A stretch of 64,000 nt of DNA, from NCBI RefSeq assembly GCF_023540835.1, contig NZ_JALKCU010000001.1:1-64000 (forward strand), read 5' to 3'. This document shows positions 56,051-64,000 of this stretch, one piece after another. Under the pieces are notes generated by a model. The model was not told the origin of the DNA. It made no database searches and saw nothing but the letters and a program-made list of their open reading frames with translations. The translations under genes and the position numbers were made by a program. Positions within the stretch are counted from its first letter, which is position 1, and the number at the start of each line of letters is the position of its first letter. The stretch is from Marivivens geojensis (GTDB taxonomy: Bacteria; Pseudomonadota; Alphaproteobacteria; Rhodobacterales; Rhodobacteraceae).

Positions 56051-56544
56051 GTCGTTCTATCCCTCAGCGCCTCGTATTGACGACGCATGTCCGTATCCAT
56101 CATGGCCTCTAGAACTTGACGGAACCCCCCAACGGCGGCTGGACCTGCGGCGCGAAACGCAGCCCGCATTCGATCCCGCTGCGCATCGGACAGCTCGCGT
56201 TCCAGACGCTGGCCAGCTTCAGTGAGGAAAAGGTGACGTTCACGCTTGTCCTCTTGGCCGACCCTGCTCTCTACCAAACCGTCATCGATCAAAGCACGCA
56301 ACACACGATTAAGGGACTGTTTTGTAACACCAAGAATAGACAGGAGATTATTGACAGTCGTGCCGTGGCTTCGGTTGATAAAGTGGACTGCACGGTGATG
56401 CGCCCGTCCGTAGCCTTTTTCTTCGAGGATGCGATCAGGGTCTGCCGTGAAACCGCGGTAGGCAAAATACATTGCCTCGATCCCCTGCCGTAGCTGTTCA
56501 TCCGTCAAAAACAGCAAGGACTGTCCGCTTGGCACGTCATTCAT
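56047..56544 (-). CDS. petP: MarR-family regulator, PetP-type
   Basis: MarR-type winged-helix regulator (165 aa) equivalent in position to PetP of Rhodobacter. The recognition helix is in NLLSILGVTKQSLNRVLRAL, and the wing segment is RVGQEDKRERHLFLTEAG. It overlaps petR as ATGA, consistent with a petPR unit. The ATG at 56544 follows GAAGGG. The promoter lies in the 150-nt divergent gap with ilvE. Confidence 0.82.
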   Translation of the reverse strand: MNDVPSGQSLLFLTDEQLRQGIEAMYFAYRGFTADPDRILEEKGYGRAHHRAVHFINRSHGTTVNNLLSILGVTKQSLNRVLRALIDDGLVESRVGQEDKRERHLFLTEAGQRLERELSDAQRDRMRAAFRAAGPAAVGGFRQVLEAMMDTDMRRQYEALRDRTT

Positions 56545-56693
56545 GGCCGAAACCCTTCTTAAGTTCACCAATAGAATACGTCAGCCTTGTTGACATTCCA
56601 AGCCTTCACTGTTAGCGAATCCCATGAATTCACGCAATTTTACGATAGAAATCGTAGTGCGTTGAGAAATAAATGAAAAGCAGAGGGTGCACT

Positions 56694-57560
56694 ATGGCTG
56701 GCTATGATGATCGTGACGGTAAAATCTGGATGGACGGCCAGTTGGTCGATTGGCGCGACGCGAATGTCCATATTCTGACCCATGCGCTGCACTACGCATC
56801 GTCCGTTTTCGAAGGTGAGCGCGCTTACAACGGCAAAATCTTCAAATCGGTCGAACACTCCGAACGTCTCCTGAAGTCGGGCGAAATGCTCGACATGCCG
56901 ATCCCCTACACCGTTGAAGAAATCGAAGCTGCGAAGAAAGCTGTCTTGGATGCGAACGGCCTCACCGACGCCTATATCCGCGTCGTCGCTTGGCGTGGCG
57001 CTGGCGAAGACATGGGTGTTGCATCCGCTCGCAACCCAGTCCGCATGGCTGTGGCCGCTTGGACTTGGGGTGCCTACTACGGCGACGCAAAGATGAAAGG
57101 CGCAAAGCTGGACATCGCAAAATGGAAACGTCCGTCGCCAGAAACCATCCCGACCGCTGCAAAGGCGGCTGGTCTTTACATGATCTGCACCATGTCCAAA
57201 CACGCCGCCGAAGCCAAAGGTTGCTCCGACGCGCTGTTCCTCGACTATCGTGGCTACGTGGCCGAAGCCACCGGCGCGAACATCTTCTTTGTCAAAGACG
57301 GCGAAGTTCACACACCAATTCCGGACGCGATCTTGAACGGCATCACCCGTCAAACTGTCATCGGCATGCTACGCGACAAAGGCATCAACGTAATCGAGCG
57401 CCGCATTCAGTTGGAAGAATTGGCTGACTTTGAACAGTGCTGGCTGACGGGCACCGCAGCCGAGGTCACACCTGTTGGTCAAATTGGTGACTACACTTTT
57501 GAAGTTGGTGACATCACCCGCTCTATCGCAGAGGACTACGAAGCGCTTGTTCGCGCCTAA
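56694..57560 (+). CDS. ilvE: Branched-chain amino acid aminotransferase
   Basis: PLP-dependent transaminase (288 aa) interconverting valine, leucine and isoleucine with their keto acids. The start KIWMDGQLVDWRDANVHILTHALHYASSVFEGERAY is typical (shortened). The PLP lysine is in PTAAKAAGLYM (Lys157) and EATGANIFFVKDG is the cofactor/substrate loop. The ATG at 56694 has GAGGG 6 nt upstream, preferred over ATG 56673. The likely terminator hairpin overlaps the end of the convergent transporter gene. Confidence 0.94.
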   Translation: MAGYDDRDGKIWMDGQLVDWRDANVHILTHALHYASSVFEGERAYNGKIFKSVEHSERLLKSGEMLDMPIPYTVEEIEAAKKAVLDANGLTDAYIRVVAWRGAGEDMGVASARNPVRMAVAAWTWGAYYGDAKMKGAKLDIAKWKRPSPETIPTAAKAAGLYMICTMSKHAAEAKGCSDALFLDYRGYVAEATGANIFFVKDGEVHTPIPDAILNGITRQTVIGMLRDKGINVIERRIQLEELADFEQCWLTGTAAEVTPVGQIGDYTFEVGDITRSIAEDYEALVRA

Positions 57561-57582
57561 TCGTAAGCTCTGATGAACATTG

Positions 57583-57619
57583 TGTCGCCGTAGGTCAGCC
57601 CTGCGGCGACATTGCTTTT
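57583..57619 (+). terminator. Likely ilvE terminator overlapping the convergent gene end
   Basis: TGTCGCCG (57583-57590) pairs with CGGCGACA (57604-57611), followed by TTGCTTTTC. The stop codon of the minus-strand transporter (57595-57597) lies in the loop. Confidence 0.55.
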
Positions 57620-58509
57620 CGGGTCTTGGTTCGTTCGAGCCCAAGCTGACGCTCGCGCCATATGATCAATATGCCAGCAAAGATGACGACGGACGCACCA
57701 ATCAACGTTGTGCTTGTCGGCACCTCATCAAAAAACGCAAATCCAATGGCGATCGAAAAAAGCATCGACGAATATTCGAATGGTGCCACGAACGACGCAT
57801 CCGCAAGCCGATAGCTTGAAGTGAGAAGGATCTGACCGACGCCACCAATAATACCCGCAAGCACCAAAAGTGCGGCCTCTTTGGGCGTCGGCACGACCCA
57901 GCCCCAGTAAATCGTCAACAACGACAGTCCAGTGGCAGTGACTGAGAACCAGAATACGATCGATGAGGTCGTCTCAGTCTTCGTTAGTTTGCGAATAAAA
58001 ACCTGTGCCAAGGCTGCTGTGACAGCAGACCCCAGCGCCAGAACCGCGCCAAGTGTCTCTGACATATCGATGACATCGACCGATAACCTTGGTGCCATGA
58101 TGATCATAACCCCGACGAGGCCGACAGCGACTGTCATCAGTCGGAACAGGCGGACCGGTTCATTCAAAAACATCGCAGCGAAGACAACCACGAAGATCGG
58201 CATCGCGTATCCAATTGCCGTCATCTCAGGTAGTGGCAAAAGGCCCAACGCCCCAAAAGTCATGGCCATCGCAGACGTGCCGATCACGCCGCGCCAGACG
58301 TGGTTCATTGGGTTTTGCGTTTTAAAACCAATCCTCAATTCTTTGCGCATCGCGAGCCAAACAACGATCACTGGAATGGCAAAGAGGGATCGAAAGAAAA
58401 CCGATTGTCCTGGTGGAACATGGCCTGAAACAGATTTGATGATCCCCGCCATGACGACAAAGAGAAGCACCGACAATACTTTGAAAATGATGGCTCGGAA
58501 AAACTGCAT
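57595..58509 (-). CDS. EamA-type DMT-family transporter
   Basis: Second DMT exporter of the window (304 aa) with ten helices. The N-terminus MQFFRAIIFKVLSVLLFVVM and VPPGQSVFFRSLFAIPVIVV are typical of the family; the first EamA half ends near NEPVRLFRLMTVAVGLVG and the second contains FFDEVPTSTTLIGASVVI. Substrate unknown. The ATG at 58509 is chosen over the longer open frame to 58545 because the membrane helix then starts immediately. Confidence 0.85.
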   Translation of the reverse strand: MQFFRAIIFKVLSVLLFVVMAGIIKSVSGHVPPGQSVFFRSLFAIPVIVVWLAMRKELRIGFKTQNPMNHVWRGVIGTSAMAMTFGALGLLPLPEMTAIGYAMPIFVVVFAAMFLNEPVRLFRLMTVAVGLVGVMIIMAPRLSVDVIDMSETLGAVLALGSAVTAALAQVFIRKLTKTETTSSIVFWFSVTATGLSLLTIYWGWVVPTPKEAALLVLAGIIGGVGQILLTSSYRLADASFVAPFEYSSMLFSIAIGFAFFDEVPTSTTLIGASVVIFAGILIIWRERQLGLERTKTRKAMSPQG

Positions 58510-58611
58510 AGGTCGCCTTTGTTCTAGGGACCTTGTAGCACTCAATGGGCGCTCGCCAATTGGTATTCTGAACGCTAGGCGGCGCGCCCTGAAAACACGC
58601 CGCCATGCTGA

Positions 58612-59109
58612 TCACTCAGCCTTTGCAACCATGGCACCCGCGATCTTTTCAGATACGATGCCAAAGACGTTGCCCACAATCAGTGAGACCGCGATCATCA
58701 TAGCCGCCTTGCCAAGAGCGGCAGTATCAGTCAGCGCAACACCCGTCAGAAGCGTACCCGCTGCTGTTGATGCATAGCCGTAAACGCCCGCTGGAATGGT
58801 GGCGAGGGCGGGCAGATGCGCGCCCAGCACCAGAACAACCACTGAAACACCCACGATGATGGATGTGACAATGACGGAGCCAGCGACCGATCCGACAACG
58901 AACAAGGTCACGGCAGCAACGGCCACGCCCCAGATGTGGTTAATGCTGTTCTTAGTCAGGGCCTCAAACTTTCCGCCCGTGTGGTAGAATGCGCCCCAAC
59001 CGATAAAGAGCGCCCAGACCTGTAGACCCGCTCCATTCCCAAGGCAGACCCATGTTGCCACGGCCGCCAATACACCGATTGAAATCGCTAATGCGTTAAT
59101 CAAGTTCAT
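58612..59109 (-). CDS. DUF1097 membrane protein
   Basis: Small polytopic membrane protein (165 aa) of the DUF1097 family, with about five helices (ISIGVLAAVATWVCLGNGAG; VTLFVVGSVAGSVIVTSIIV; VVVLVLGAHLPALATIPAG; GTLLTGVALTDTAALGKAAM). No function is established for the family; some members accompany transporters. Its start is preceded by AAGGAG (GGAGAAACT). It stands alone between the EamA transporter (102 nt) and the ABC permease (116 nt). Confidence 0.75.
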   Translation of the reverse strand: MNLINALAISIGVLAAVATWVCLGNGAGLQVWALFIGWGAFYHTGGKFEALTKNSINHIWGVAVAAVTLFVVGSVAGSVIVTSIIVGVSVVVLVLGAHLPALATIPAGVYGYASTAAGTLLTGVALTDTAALGKAAMMIAVSLIVGNVFGIVSEKIAGAMVAKAE

Positions 59110-59225
59110 AGTTTCTCCTTCCCTGTTTACCCCTCTCCTCTGGGGGCAAGCGAAACGGTAGAGAGAAGCCTGTCCAGCGGGTATTAGACCTTAAGTTGAT
59201 AAACTAAAGTCGAATACCACTAATG

Positions 59226-60014
59226 TTAAACGGAATTTTTACCCTGAAGTTGACGCCATCTCGTGGCTTTTGCCTCAATCGGTTGGATCAACAAGTATTC
59301 GATCAACAGCATGATCACGATAAACGCGCCAGAGTAGGCCAACACGCGCGCCACATCGAACATCTGGAAATAGAGGTGAATTTGAAACCCGATCCCGTTT
59401 GATCGACCTAAGAATTCGACCACGAGAACCAGTTTCCAAATGATGGCCAGCCCGTTACGCGCGCTCGCCGCCAGGAACGGAGCCAACTGTGGAAGTACCA
59501 CATGGCGTAGACGCTGCATCGGCGACATGCCAAACACCTTCGCCATTTCGGCCACTTTTCGGTCCATTGCACGCGCACCTTCACGCAGTGTCACGATGAC
59601 GAGGGCGGTTTTGTTAAAGGCGACCGCGATTATCGCCGAAAGATCATTCAAACCGAACCACAGGTAACACAGAACGATCACGACCAAGGCAGGCAGGTTT
59701 TGCGCAAGTATAACCCATGGCTCTGCCCATCTGTTCAATCGCGGCAGCGTGCCCAGCATCACCCCAATGATCGAACCCAAAACCATCGCAACCACAAAGG
59801 CAGCGGCAACGCGCTTGAGCGTTTGCCAGAGGTGAAAGGGCAGACGCCCCGAGTCGATCTCGGACAGGATGAGTTTAAAGACAACGATTGGATCGGGAAA
59901 AATCCTTGGCGTGGCGTAGATCATGCTGACCACCCACCATAGCGCGATCATCCCCGCCAGCGATCCAGCGAGCACGGCCATGCGTGAGAATAGTCCCGTC
60001 ATTTGAGGCATCAC
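59226..60014 (-). CDS. ABC transporter permease (SsuC/TauC-type), orphan
   Basis: Inner-membrane permease (262 aa) of the binding-protein-dependent transport family, similar to sulfonate/nitrate/taurine-type permeases. The EAA-like cytoplasmic loop is in KVAEMAKVFGMSPMQRLRHV, and six hydrophobic helices are visible. No ATP-binding or substrate-binding gene is adjacent: downstream on the same strand is DUF1097, upstream is a divergent NosR-like gene. It either partners with subunits elsewhere or is a remnant of a lost transporter. Confidence 0.82.
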   Translation of the reverse strand: MMPQMTGLFSRMAVLAGSLAGMIALWWVVSMIYATPRIFPDPIVVFKLILSEIDSGRLPFHLWQTLKRVAAAFVVAMVLGSIIGVMLGTLPRLNRWAEPWVILAQNLPALVVIVLCYLWFGLNDLSAIIAVAFNKTALVIVTLREGARAMDRKVAEMAKVFGMSPMQRLRHVVLPQLAPFLAASARNGLAIIWKLVLVVEFLGRSNGIGFQIHLYFQMFDVARVLAYSGAFIVIMLLIEYLLIQPIEAKATRWRQLQGKNSV

Positions 60015-60129
60015 AGCCCTCCCTACGGCTCACCATTTCGCCTCAGTGGGCTCCAAGTCAACAAAGCCAAGCGCAGGTCAAGACTTAGGTCGTATGGGTC
60101 AAACCTCAGCGCATGCATAATGTTTCGTC

Positions 60130-62208
60130 ATGCGTTTGATGTTGAATTCCCTCAGGTCGCTTTTGATTGTGCTGTTGATGAGCCTCTTCAGCACGCAGAT
60201 AACGCATGCCGAGACCATGACCCGCGAACAAATGTCAGAGTTTGTCAGTGCTCCAATGGCGCTGGGTGACCCTGTAAATGATCGCGGCGTCTGGGAGTTG
60301 CTGAACTCTGGTGGAGCGCACGTTGGCTACGTGTTCGAAACTGGAATGCTTGCGCCCTTACCTGGCTTTGCTGGCGAACCGATTAATATGTTTGTAGCCA
60401 TCGACCTCGAAGGGCGGTTCATTGATGTGCGGCTCATCTCTCACCACGAACCCATTTTTGTATCGGGTCTAGGCGAGGCGCCGCTCCGTTCGTTTTTGGA
60501 ACAATATAGGGGGCTGTCGATATCTCAGCCCATCGTAGTCGGCACACCCTATGGCAATGCGTCGGACGGATCGGCGCTGGTCTATTTGGACGGTGTGACC
60601 AAAGCGACGGCCAGCGTCCGCATTGCGCATGAATCGATACTAGCGGCCACGCGCACGGTTGCGCAGGAAAAGATGCAAGGCGTTGCGTCGGTCCCGCCCG
60701 CGACGCCAAACATGACCTATCATGAGGACCTAGACTGGCCGCGCCTTATAGAACAGGGATTGGCCCAGAACATACGTGTGACCAACGCAGAAGTCGAAGC
60801 AGCGTTCGAAGGCACCCCCTTTGCCCGAACTGACGCCGAAGCTCTGTCCGATCCAAATGGTGCGTATCTGGACCTTTGGATTTTGGATATCGGACCGCCT
60901 ACGATTGCCCGAGCAGCATTAGGTCAGGACACCATCGATCAACTAGAGGTGCTTCAACGGTTAGTACCGTCCTCAGAGATGATCCTCTTGATCGAGAACG
61001 GACGGCACGGATTGGTCGGACCTGATTTTGTCCGAAACACCTCGCCCGACTGGGTGTCAGCAACGCAAGATGGTTTGCCCATTCAGTTACGTGATGCGGA
61101 TGTCTCGGTCGATCTCACCAGCGGTGGCCCAGATGGTTTTGCAATGATCCTTCGAACCGATCGCCGCCTCGGGTTTGATCCCTCACGCGATTGGGTTCTC
61201 CATATTGATGCCTTACGCGAACGCGGCGTTTTTCAGCCCGAGATTGGTCGGATCACCTTGGACGCGGAATACACTGCTGCGCCTCGGTTCTTTATCAGCA
61301 ATACGGGTCAGCCGATTGAAACGTCACCACTCAAAGAGGCCCTTCGCAATCGCCAAACCGACCTGATCATCGGCGCGATATTCGTTACCGCACTGCTGAT
61401 AGGCTTAGGCTTTGGGCAAAGCCGGATCGCAGAAAAGGCGCGCCTCACACCAGTCCGACTTTCGATCCTCGCCTTTGTCACGGTGTTCGTCGGTTGGTGG
61501 GGACAGGGTCAGCTGTCCATCGTTACAGTCACGGGCGTCTTGCAGGCCCTCGTCAAAAATCAATCGATGACGTTCCTCCTCTACGATCCATTCTCATTGC
61601 TGATTTGGGGTGCCGCCATCGTTGGATTTGTCCTTTGGGGTCGCGGACTGTTTTGCGGCTGGATGTGTCCCTTTGGTGCCTTGCAGGAATTCGCACACCA
61701 CCTCGGGCAATTGCTAAGGCTCCCTCAGATCAAGGTTTCAGACCGTTGGGACAATCACTTCAAATGGATGAAATTCTTGGTACTAGGAACCTTGATCGGC
61801 GTTGCCCTCTTTGCACCCAGCTACAGTGTGAAAGCCGCAGAAGTAGAGCCATTCAAAACCGCAATCTCAGTCTTTTTCGTCCGCAACTGGTACTACGTTG
61901 CCTACGCCGTGTTTTGGCTAGTGCTGGGGATGGTGATTTTCAAAGGGTTCTGCCGCTATGTCTGCCCACTCGGCGCCGTCATGGCAATCGGCGGCCTGCT
62001 TCGGGGCCGCAATTGGATCGAACGCCGCGAAGCCTGCGGCACGCCGTGTCAATTGTGCAAGGTCCGCTGCAATTACAATGCGATCAAGAAGGACGGCGCA
62101 ATTGCGTATTCGGAGTGTTTTCAATGCTTGGATTGCGTTCAGATTTTTGAGGATCGCAAACAATGCGTTCCACTGATCCTCGCTGATCGCAAAGGAGCAA
62201 AGCCATGA
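60130..62208 (+). CDS. NosR/NirI-family membrane flavin-iron-sulfur protein
   Basis: Large membrane protein (692 aa) of the NosR/NirI type. A signal peptide leads a periplasmic FMN-binding domain with flavinylation motif LDGVTKAT (Thr160 as likely covalent FMN site). Six or so membrane helices follow (from about residue 410), then CGWMCPFGALQEF and CRYVCPLGAV. The cytoplasmic tail has two Cys clusters (CGTPCQLCKVRC and CFQCLDCVQIF) for [4Fe-4S] centres. NosR supports nitrous oxide reductase; no nosZ is in the window, so the electron acceptor here is unknown. It overlaps apbE by 4 nt. Confidence 0.85.
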   Translation: MRLMLNSLRSLLIVLLMSLFSTQITHAETMTREQMSEFVSAPMALGDPVNDRGVWELLNSGGAHVGYVFETGMLAPLPGFAGEPINMFVAIDLEGRFIDVRLISHHEPIFVSGLGEAPLRSFLEQYRGLSISQPIVVGTPYGNASDGSALVYLDGVTKATASVRIAHESILAATRTVAQEKMQGVASVPPATPNMTYHEDLDWPRLIEQGLAQNIRVTNAEVEAAFEGTPFARTDAEALSDPNGAYLDLWILDIGPPTIARAALGQDTIDQLEVLQRLVPSSEMILLIENGRHGLVGPDFVRNTSPDWVSATQDGLPIQLRDADVSVDLTSGGPDGFAMILRTDRRLGFDPSRDWVLHIDALRERGVFQPEIGRITLDAEYTAAPRFFISNTGQPIETSPLKEALRNRQTDLIIGAIFVTALLIGLGFGQSRIAEKARLTPVRLSILAFVTVFVGWWGQGQLSIVTVTGVLQALVKNQSMTFLLYDPFSLLIWGAAIVGFVLWGRGLFCGWMCPFGALQEFAHHLGQLLRLPQIKVSDRWDNHFKWMKFLVLGTLIGVALFAPSYSVKAAEVEPFKTAISVFFVRNWYYVAYAVFWLVLGMVIFKGFCRYVCPLGAVMAIGGLLRGRNWIERREACGTPCQLCKVRCNYNAIKKDGAIAYSECFQCLDCVQIFEDRKQCVPLILADRKGAKP

Positions 62209-63086
62209 TTACCCGCCGCCGTGCTCTCAAGATTTTTGCTGCCGCCGCAACCGTGCCCACGGCATCATTCGCACTGGATAGACGCTATGCGCTGGGCGCT
62301 GATGTTTCGATGAATTTGCGTGGACCAGATGAAATCACCACCGCCGCTCGCGCTGCGGCTTGGACTGAAATTGATCGCATAGAAAACCTGTTTAGCCTCT
62401 ACAAAGAGTCTGATTTAACCCGACTGAACCGTGATGGAGTGCTCCGCAATCCTGCGCCCGAGTTCGTTGAACTGCTGAAACTATGCGACACGATCCATCG
62501 CGCAACAGGTGGTCGGTTCGATCCCACCGTGCACCCCCTTTGGCTAGCTCATGCTCACGGAGGCGACATCGCCGCCGCGAGGGCCAATACGGGGTGGCAC
62601 AGAGTCGAGGTCACTCACGATTTAATTCGTCTTGCGGACGGGCAATCCCTCACGCTGAATGGCATCGCACAGGGCTATGCCACTGACCGCGTGACAAAGG
62701 TACTCAAGGACCACGGGCTAACGCATGCGCTGGTCAATATCGGGGAATACAGCGCCCTTTCTGGCCCTTGGCAGCTCGGGCTCTCTGATCCTGCGTTTGG
62801 GCAACTCGGTCAATTCACACTTTCAGATCGTGCAACTGCGACCTCTAGCCCCGCCGCGATGAGGCTTCCAGACGGCACGGCTCACATCATTGATCCTACG
62901 GGGGCCAGCGACATTCCACAGTGGTCGACAGTTTCCGTTTGCGCGCCCAGTGCAGCAATTGCCGATGGACTATCAACAGCGCTCTGCCATGCAACAGCTG
63001 TCGAAATTCCCCTGATCGCAGCACGTCTCGACGTGCCACTCACGATCCGCCTCATTGATCTGTCGGGCAACCTTCGAACCATTTAA
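62205..63086 (+). CDS. apbE: FAD:protein FMN transferase (ApbE/NosX-type)
   Basis: Flavin transferase (293 aa) that attaches FMN to a Thr of partner proteins. A Tat-like signal (ITRRRALKIFAAAATVPTASFA) exports it to the periplasm, where the FMN_bind domain of the upstream NosR-like protein lies. Motifs are SLYKESDLTRLNRDG, GGRFDPTVHPLW, LTLNGIAQGYATDRV, LVNIGEYSALSG and AHIIDPTGA. The ATG overlaps the NosR-like stop, so the substrate is almost surely that protein. A hairpin follows. Confidence 0.9.
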   Translation: MITRRRALKIFAAAATVPTASFALDRRYALGADVSMNLRGPDEITTAARAAAWTEIDRIENLFSLYKESDLTRLNRDGVLRNPAPEFVELLKLCDTIHRATGGRFDPTVHPLWLAHAHGGDIAAARANTGWHRVEVTHDLIRLADGQSLTLNGIAQGYATDRVTKVLKDHGLTHALVNIGEYSALSGPWQLGLSDPAFGQLGQFTLSDRATATSSPAAMRLPDGTAHIIDPTGASDIPQWSTVSVCAPSAAIADGLSTALCHATAVEIPLIAARLDVPLTIRLIDLSGNLRTI

Positions 63087-63094
63087 AACAGAAA

Positions 63095-63114
63095 GGCCCC
63101 CGTTTCCGGAGGCC
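63095..63114. terminator. Hairpin between apbE and coxM-like gene
   Basis: GGCCCCCG (63095-63102) pairs with CGGAGGCC (63107-63114), one G.T pair, loop TTTC. It lies between convergent genes; T-tail is weak on both sides. Confidence 0.6.
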
Positions 63115-63139
63115 AATCTTACCCAGAGGTAGTTGGGTT

Positions 63140-63925
63140 TTATTTCGCAGCAGCAACCGCACGTTTGGTCATCACCTTAATCAGGTGAGCGCGATATTCC
63201 GCGTCACCATGAAGGTCGTTGATCAAGCCATCAGCCGACGCTGTCAGACCTTCAACCGCATCCGCAGAGAAGTTCGCAGACAGTGCAGCCTCGGCCTCTT
63301 TCCAACGGAAAACACCATTTTCAGAAGCGCCTGTCACCGCAACACGAACGCCGTCCGCGTATTTGGCGACGAACACACCAACGAGGCTGAAGCGCGATGC
63401 AGGCTGAACGAACTTTTGATAGTTCGCTTTTTCCGGCACTGGGAACTTCACCGCTGTGATGATTTCGCCTTCGTTCAGGGCTGTGGTGAACAGACCTTGG
63501 AAGTAGTCATCCGCAGCGATCTCGCGGTTATTGGTGACGATGGTCGCGCCCGAAGCAAGAGCCGCAGAGGGGTAGCACGCCGACGGGTCGTTGTTAGCCA
63601 ACGAACCACCAATAGTGCCACGGCTACGGACTGCTGGGTCACCGATATTGGCCGCAAGAGCAGCAAGCGCCGGATAAGCCGATGCTTCAGCTGCGACGGT
63701 GGCGTGGGTTGTTCCACCGCCAATGGTCAAGGTTCCGCCATCGGCGCAAACCCCTTTCATTTCGTCGATCGCCGAAAGGCTAACGAGTGTGGCAGGTGCT
63801 GCCAAACGTTGTTTTAGTGTTGGGATGAGAGTTTGACCCCCACCCAATGCCTGAGCCTCATCACCAGAAAGGGCGGCGACAGCTTCGGCCACGGTTTTGG
63901 GACGGGTTACGTCAAATGCATACAT
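63140..63925 (-). CDS. FAD-binding medium subunit of a CO dehydrogenase/xanthine dehydrogenase-type enzyme
   Basis: Medium (M) subunit (261 aa) of a molybdenum hydroxylase, carrying FAD and passing electrons from the Mo/FeS subunits. The FAD-binding motifs are ALGGGQTLIPTLKQRL and the TIGGSLANNDP stretch, with IGGGTTHATVA between. AGGAGG lies just before the ATG. It follows the end of a CoxL-like large subunit on the same strand (14-nt gap), so the enzyme is a Cox-type complex. Whether the substrate is CO cannot be told from this fragment. Confidence 0.9.
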   Translation of the reverse strand: MYAFDVTRPKTVAEAVAALSGDEAQALGGGQTLIPTLKQRLAAPATLVSLSAIDEMKGVCADGGTLTIGGGTTHATVAAEASAYPALAALAANIGDPAVRSRGTIGGSLANNDPSACYPSAALASGATIVTNNREIAADDYFQGLFTTALNEGEIITAVKFPVPEKANYQKFVQPASRFSLVGVFVAKYADGVRVAVTGASENGVFRWKEAEAALSANFSADAVEGLTASADGLINDLHGDAEYRAHLIKVMTKRAVAAAK

Positions 63926-63939
63926 GATACGTCCTCCTC

Positions 63940-64000
63940 TTACTGGTTGATTGCTTTCCAGACGCGGTGAGGCGTCAGGGGCATGTCGATGTGCGGAACG
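63940..64000 (-). CDS. CoxL-like molybdopterin-binding large subunit, C-terminal end only
   Basis: The last 19 codons of a large subunit run off the window. The visible end (VPHIDMPLTPHRVWKAINQ, TAA at 63940-63942) is the usual C-terminus of xanthine dehydrogenase/CO dehydrogenase large subunits. It is directly upstream of the FAD subunit in the same operon. The catalytic-site loop, which would tell form I from form II, is outside the window. Confidence 0.7.
   Translation of the reverse strand, partial: VPHIDMPLTPHRVWKAINQ

Overview
The window is a chromosomal stretch from an alphaproteobacterium, most likely a marine Rhodobacterales (Roseobacter-group) species. This rests on the gene families present: a CcrM-type GANTC methyltransferase, petABC, the PetP/PetR regulator pair, DUF2125, DUF3576 and DUF4170 proteins, a NosR/ApbE pair and a Cox/xanthine-dehydrogenase-type molybdoenzyme. 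No genus can be fixed from the sequence alone. There are no transposases, phage genes, integrases or CRISPR arrays. Coding density is high, short ATGA-type overlaps are common and many genes end at clear hairpin terminators, so this reads as ordinary core chromosome with a few accessory cassettes.

Layout. 1-5.9 kb: 3' part of a porin, a DUF3576 lipoprotein, and leuS-lptE-holA in one overlapping operon. 5.9-9.0 kb: a minus-strand yjbH-yjbF-yjbE-like exopolysaccharide secretion cassette lacking yjbG. 9.2-11.8 kb: a BaiN-type flavoprotein, a crotonase and an SDR. 11.9-15.6 kb: a DUF2125 protein, pmbA and a CysQ-like phosphatase. 15.6-17.6 kb: a glycosyltransferase plus HAD phosphatase, a likely compatible-solute (glucosyl- or mannosylglycerate) pair. 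17.8-20.3 kb: DUF4170, a divergent KdtA and lpxK (lipid A/Kdo). 20.3-26.2 kb: a DsbA-like protein, a DciA-like protein, mutY, alkB, ccrM, rnhB and a small secreted protein. 26.4-28.4 kb: small uncharacterised genes, including a membrane-tethered winged-helix protein and two tandem paralogues, then tRNA-Arg(CCT).

28.5-34.7 kb: a LacI regulator and the cassette ATP-grasp / alpha-E / transglutaminase / Anbu (a proteasome-like peptidase). Its four genes are packed with gaps of 3, -4 and 12 nt. It is followed by a small winged-helix gene and a polytopic membrane protein. This is the most system-like accessory locus in the window. 34.8-38.9 kb: tRNA-Lys(TTT), dapF-mtaB, a PaiB-like protein, a GST and an outer-membrane barrel. 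39.3-42.1 kb: petABC, the cytochrome bc1 complex. 42.1-45.4 kb: thiBPQ under a TPP riboswitch. 45.5-51.4 kb: aroC, an EamA transporter, HU, AMP nucleosidase, a DUF4253 protein and an NAD-dependent epimerase-like protein.

51.4-56.5 kb: a minus-strand run petP-petR-HDAC-like-xseB-ispA-dxs, which joins isoprenoid supply to a bc1-linked regulator pair. 56.7-60 kb: ilvE, an EamA transporter, a DUF1097 protein and an orphan ABC permease. 60.1-63.1 kb: a NosR/NirI-like flavin-iron-sulfur membrane protein with its ApbE flavin transferase but no nos genes in view. 63.1-64 kb: CoxM and the last 19 codons of CoxL, which runs off the window.
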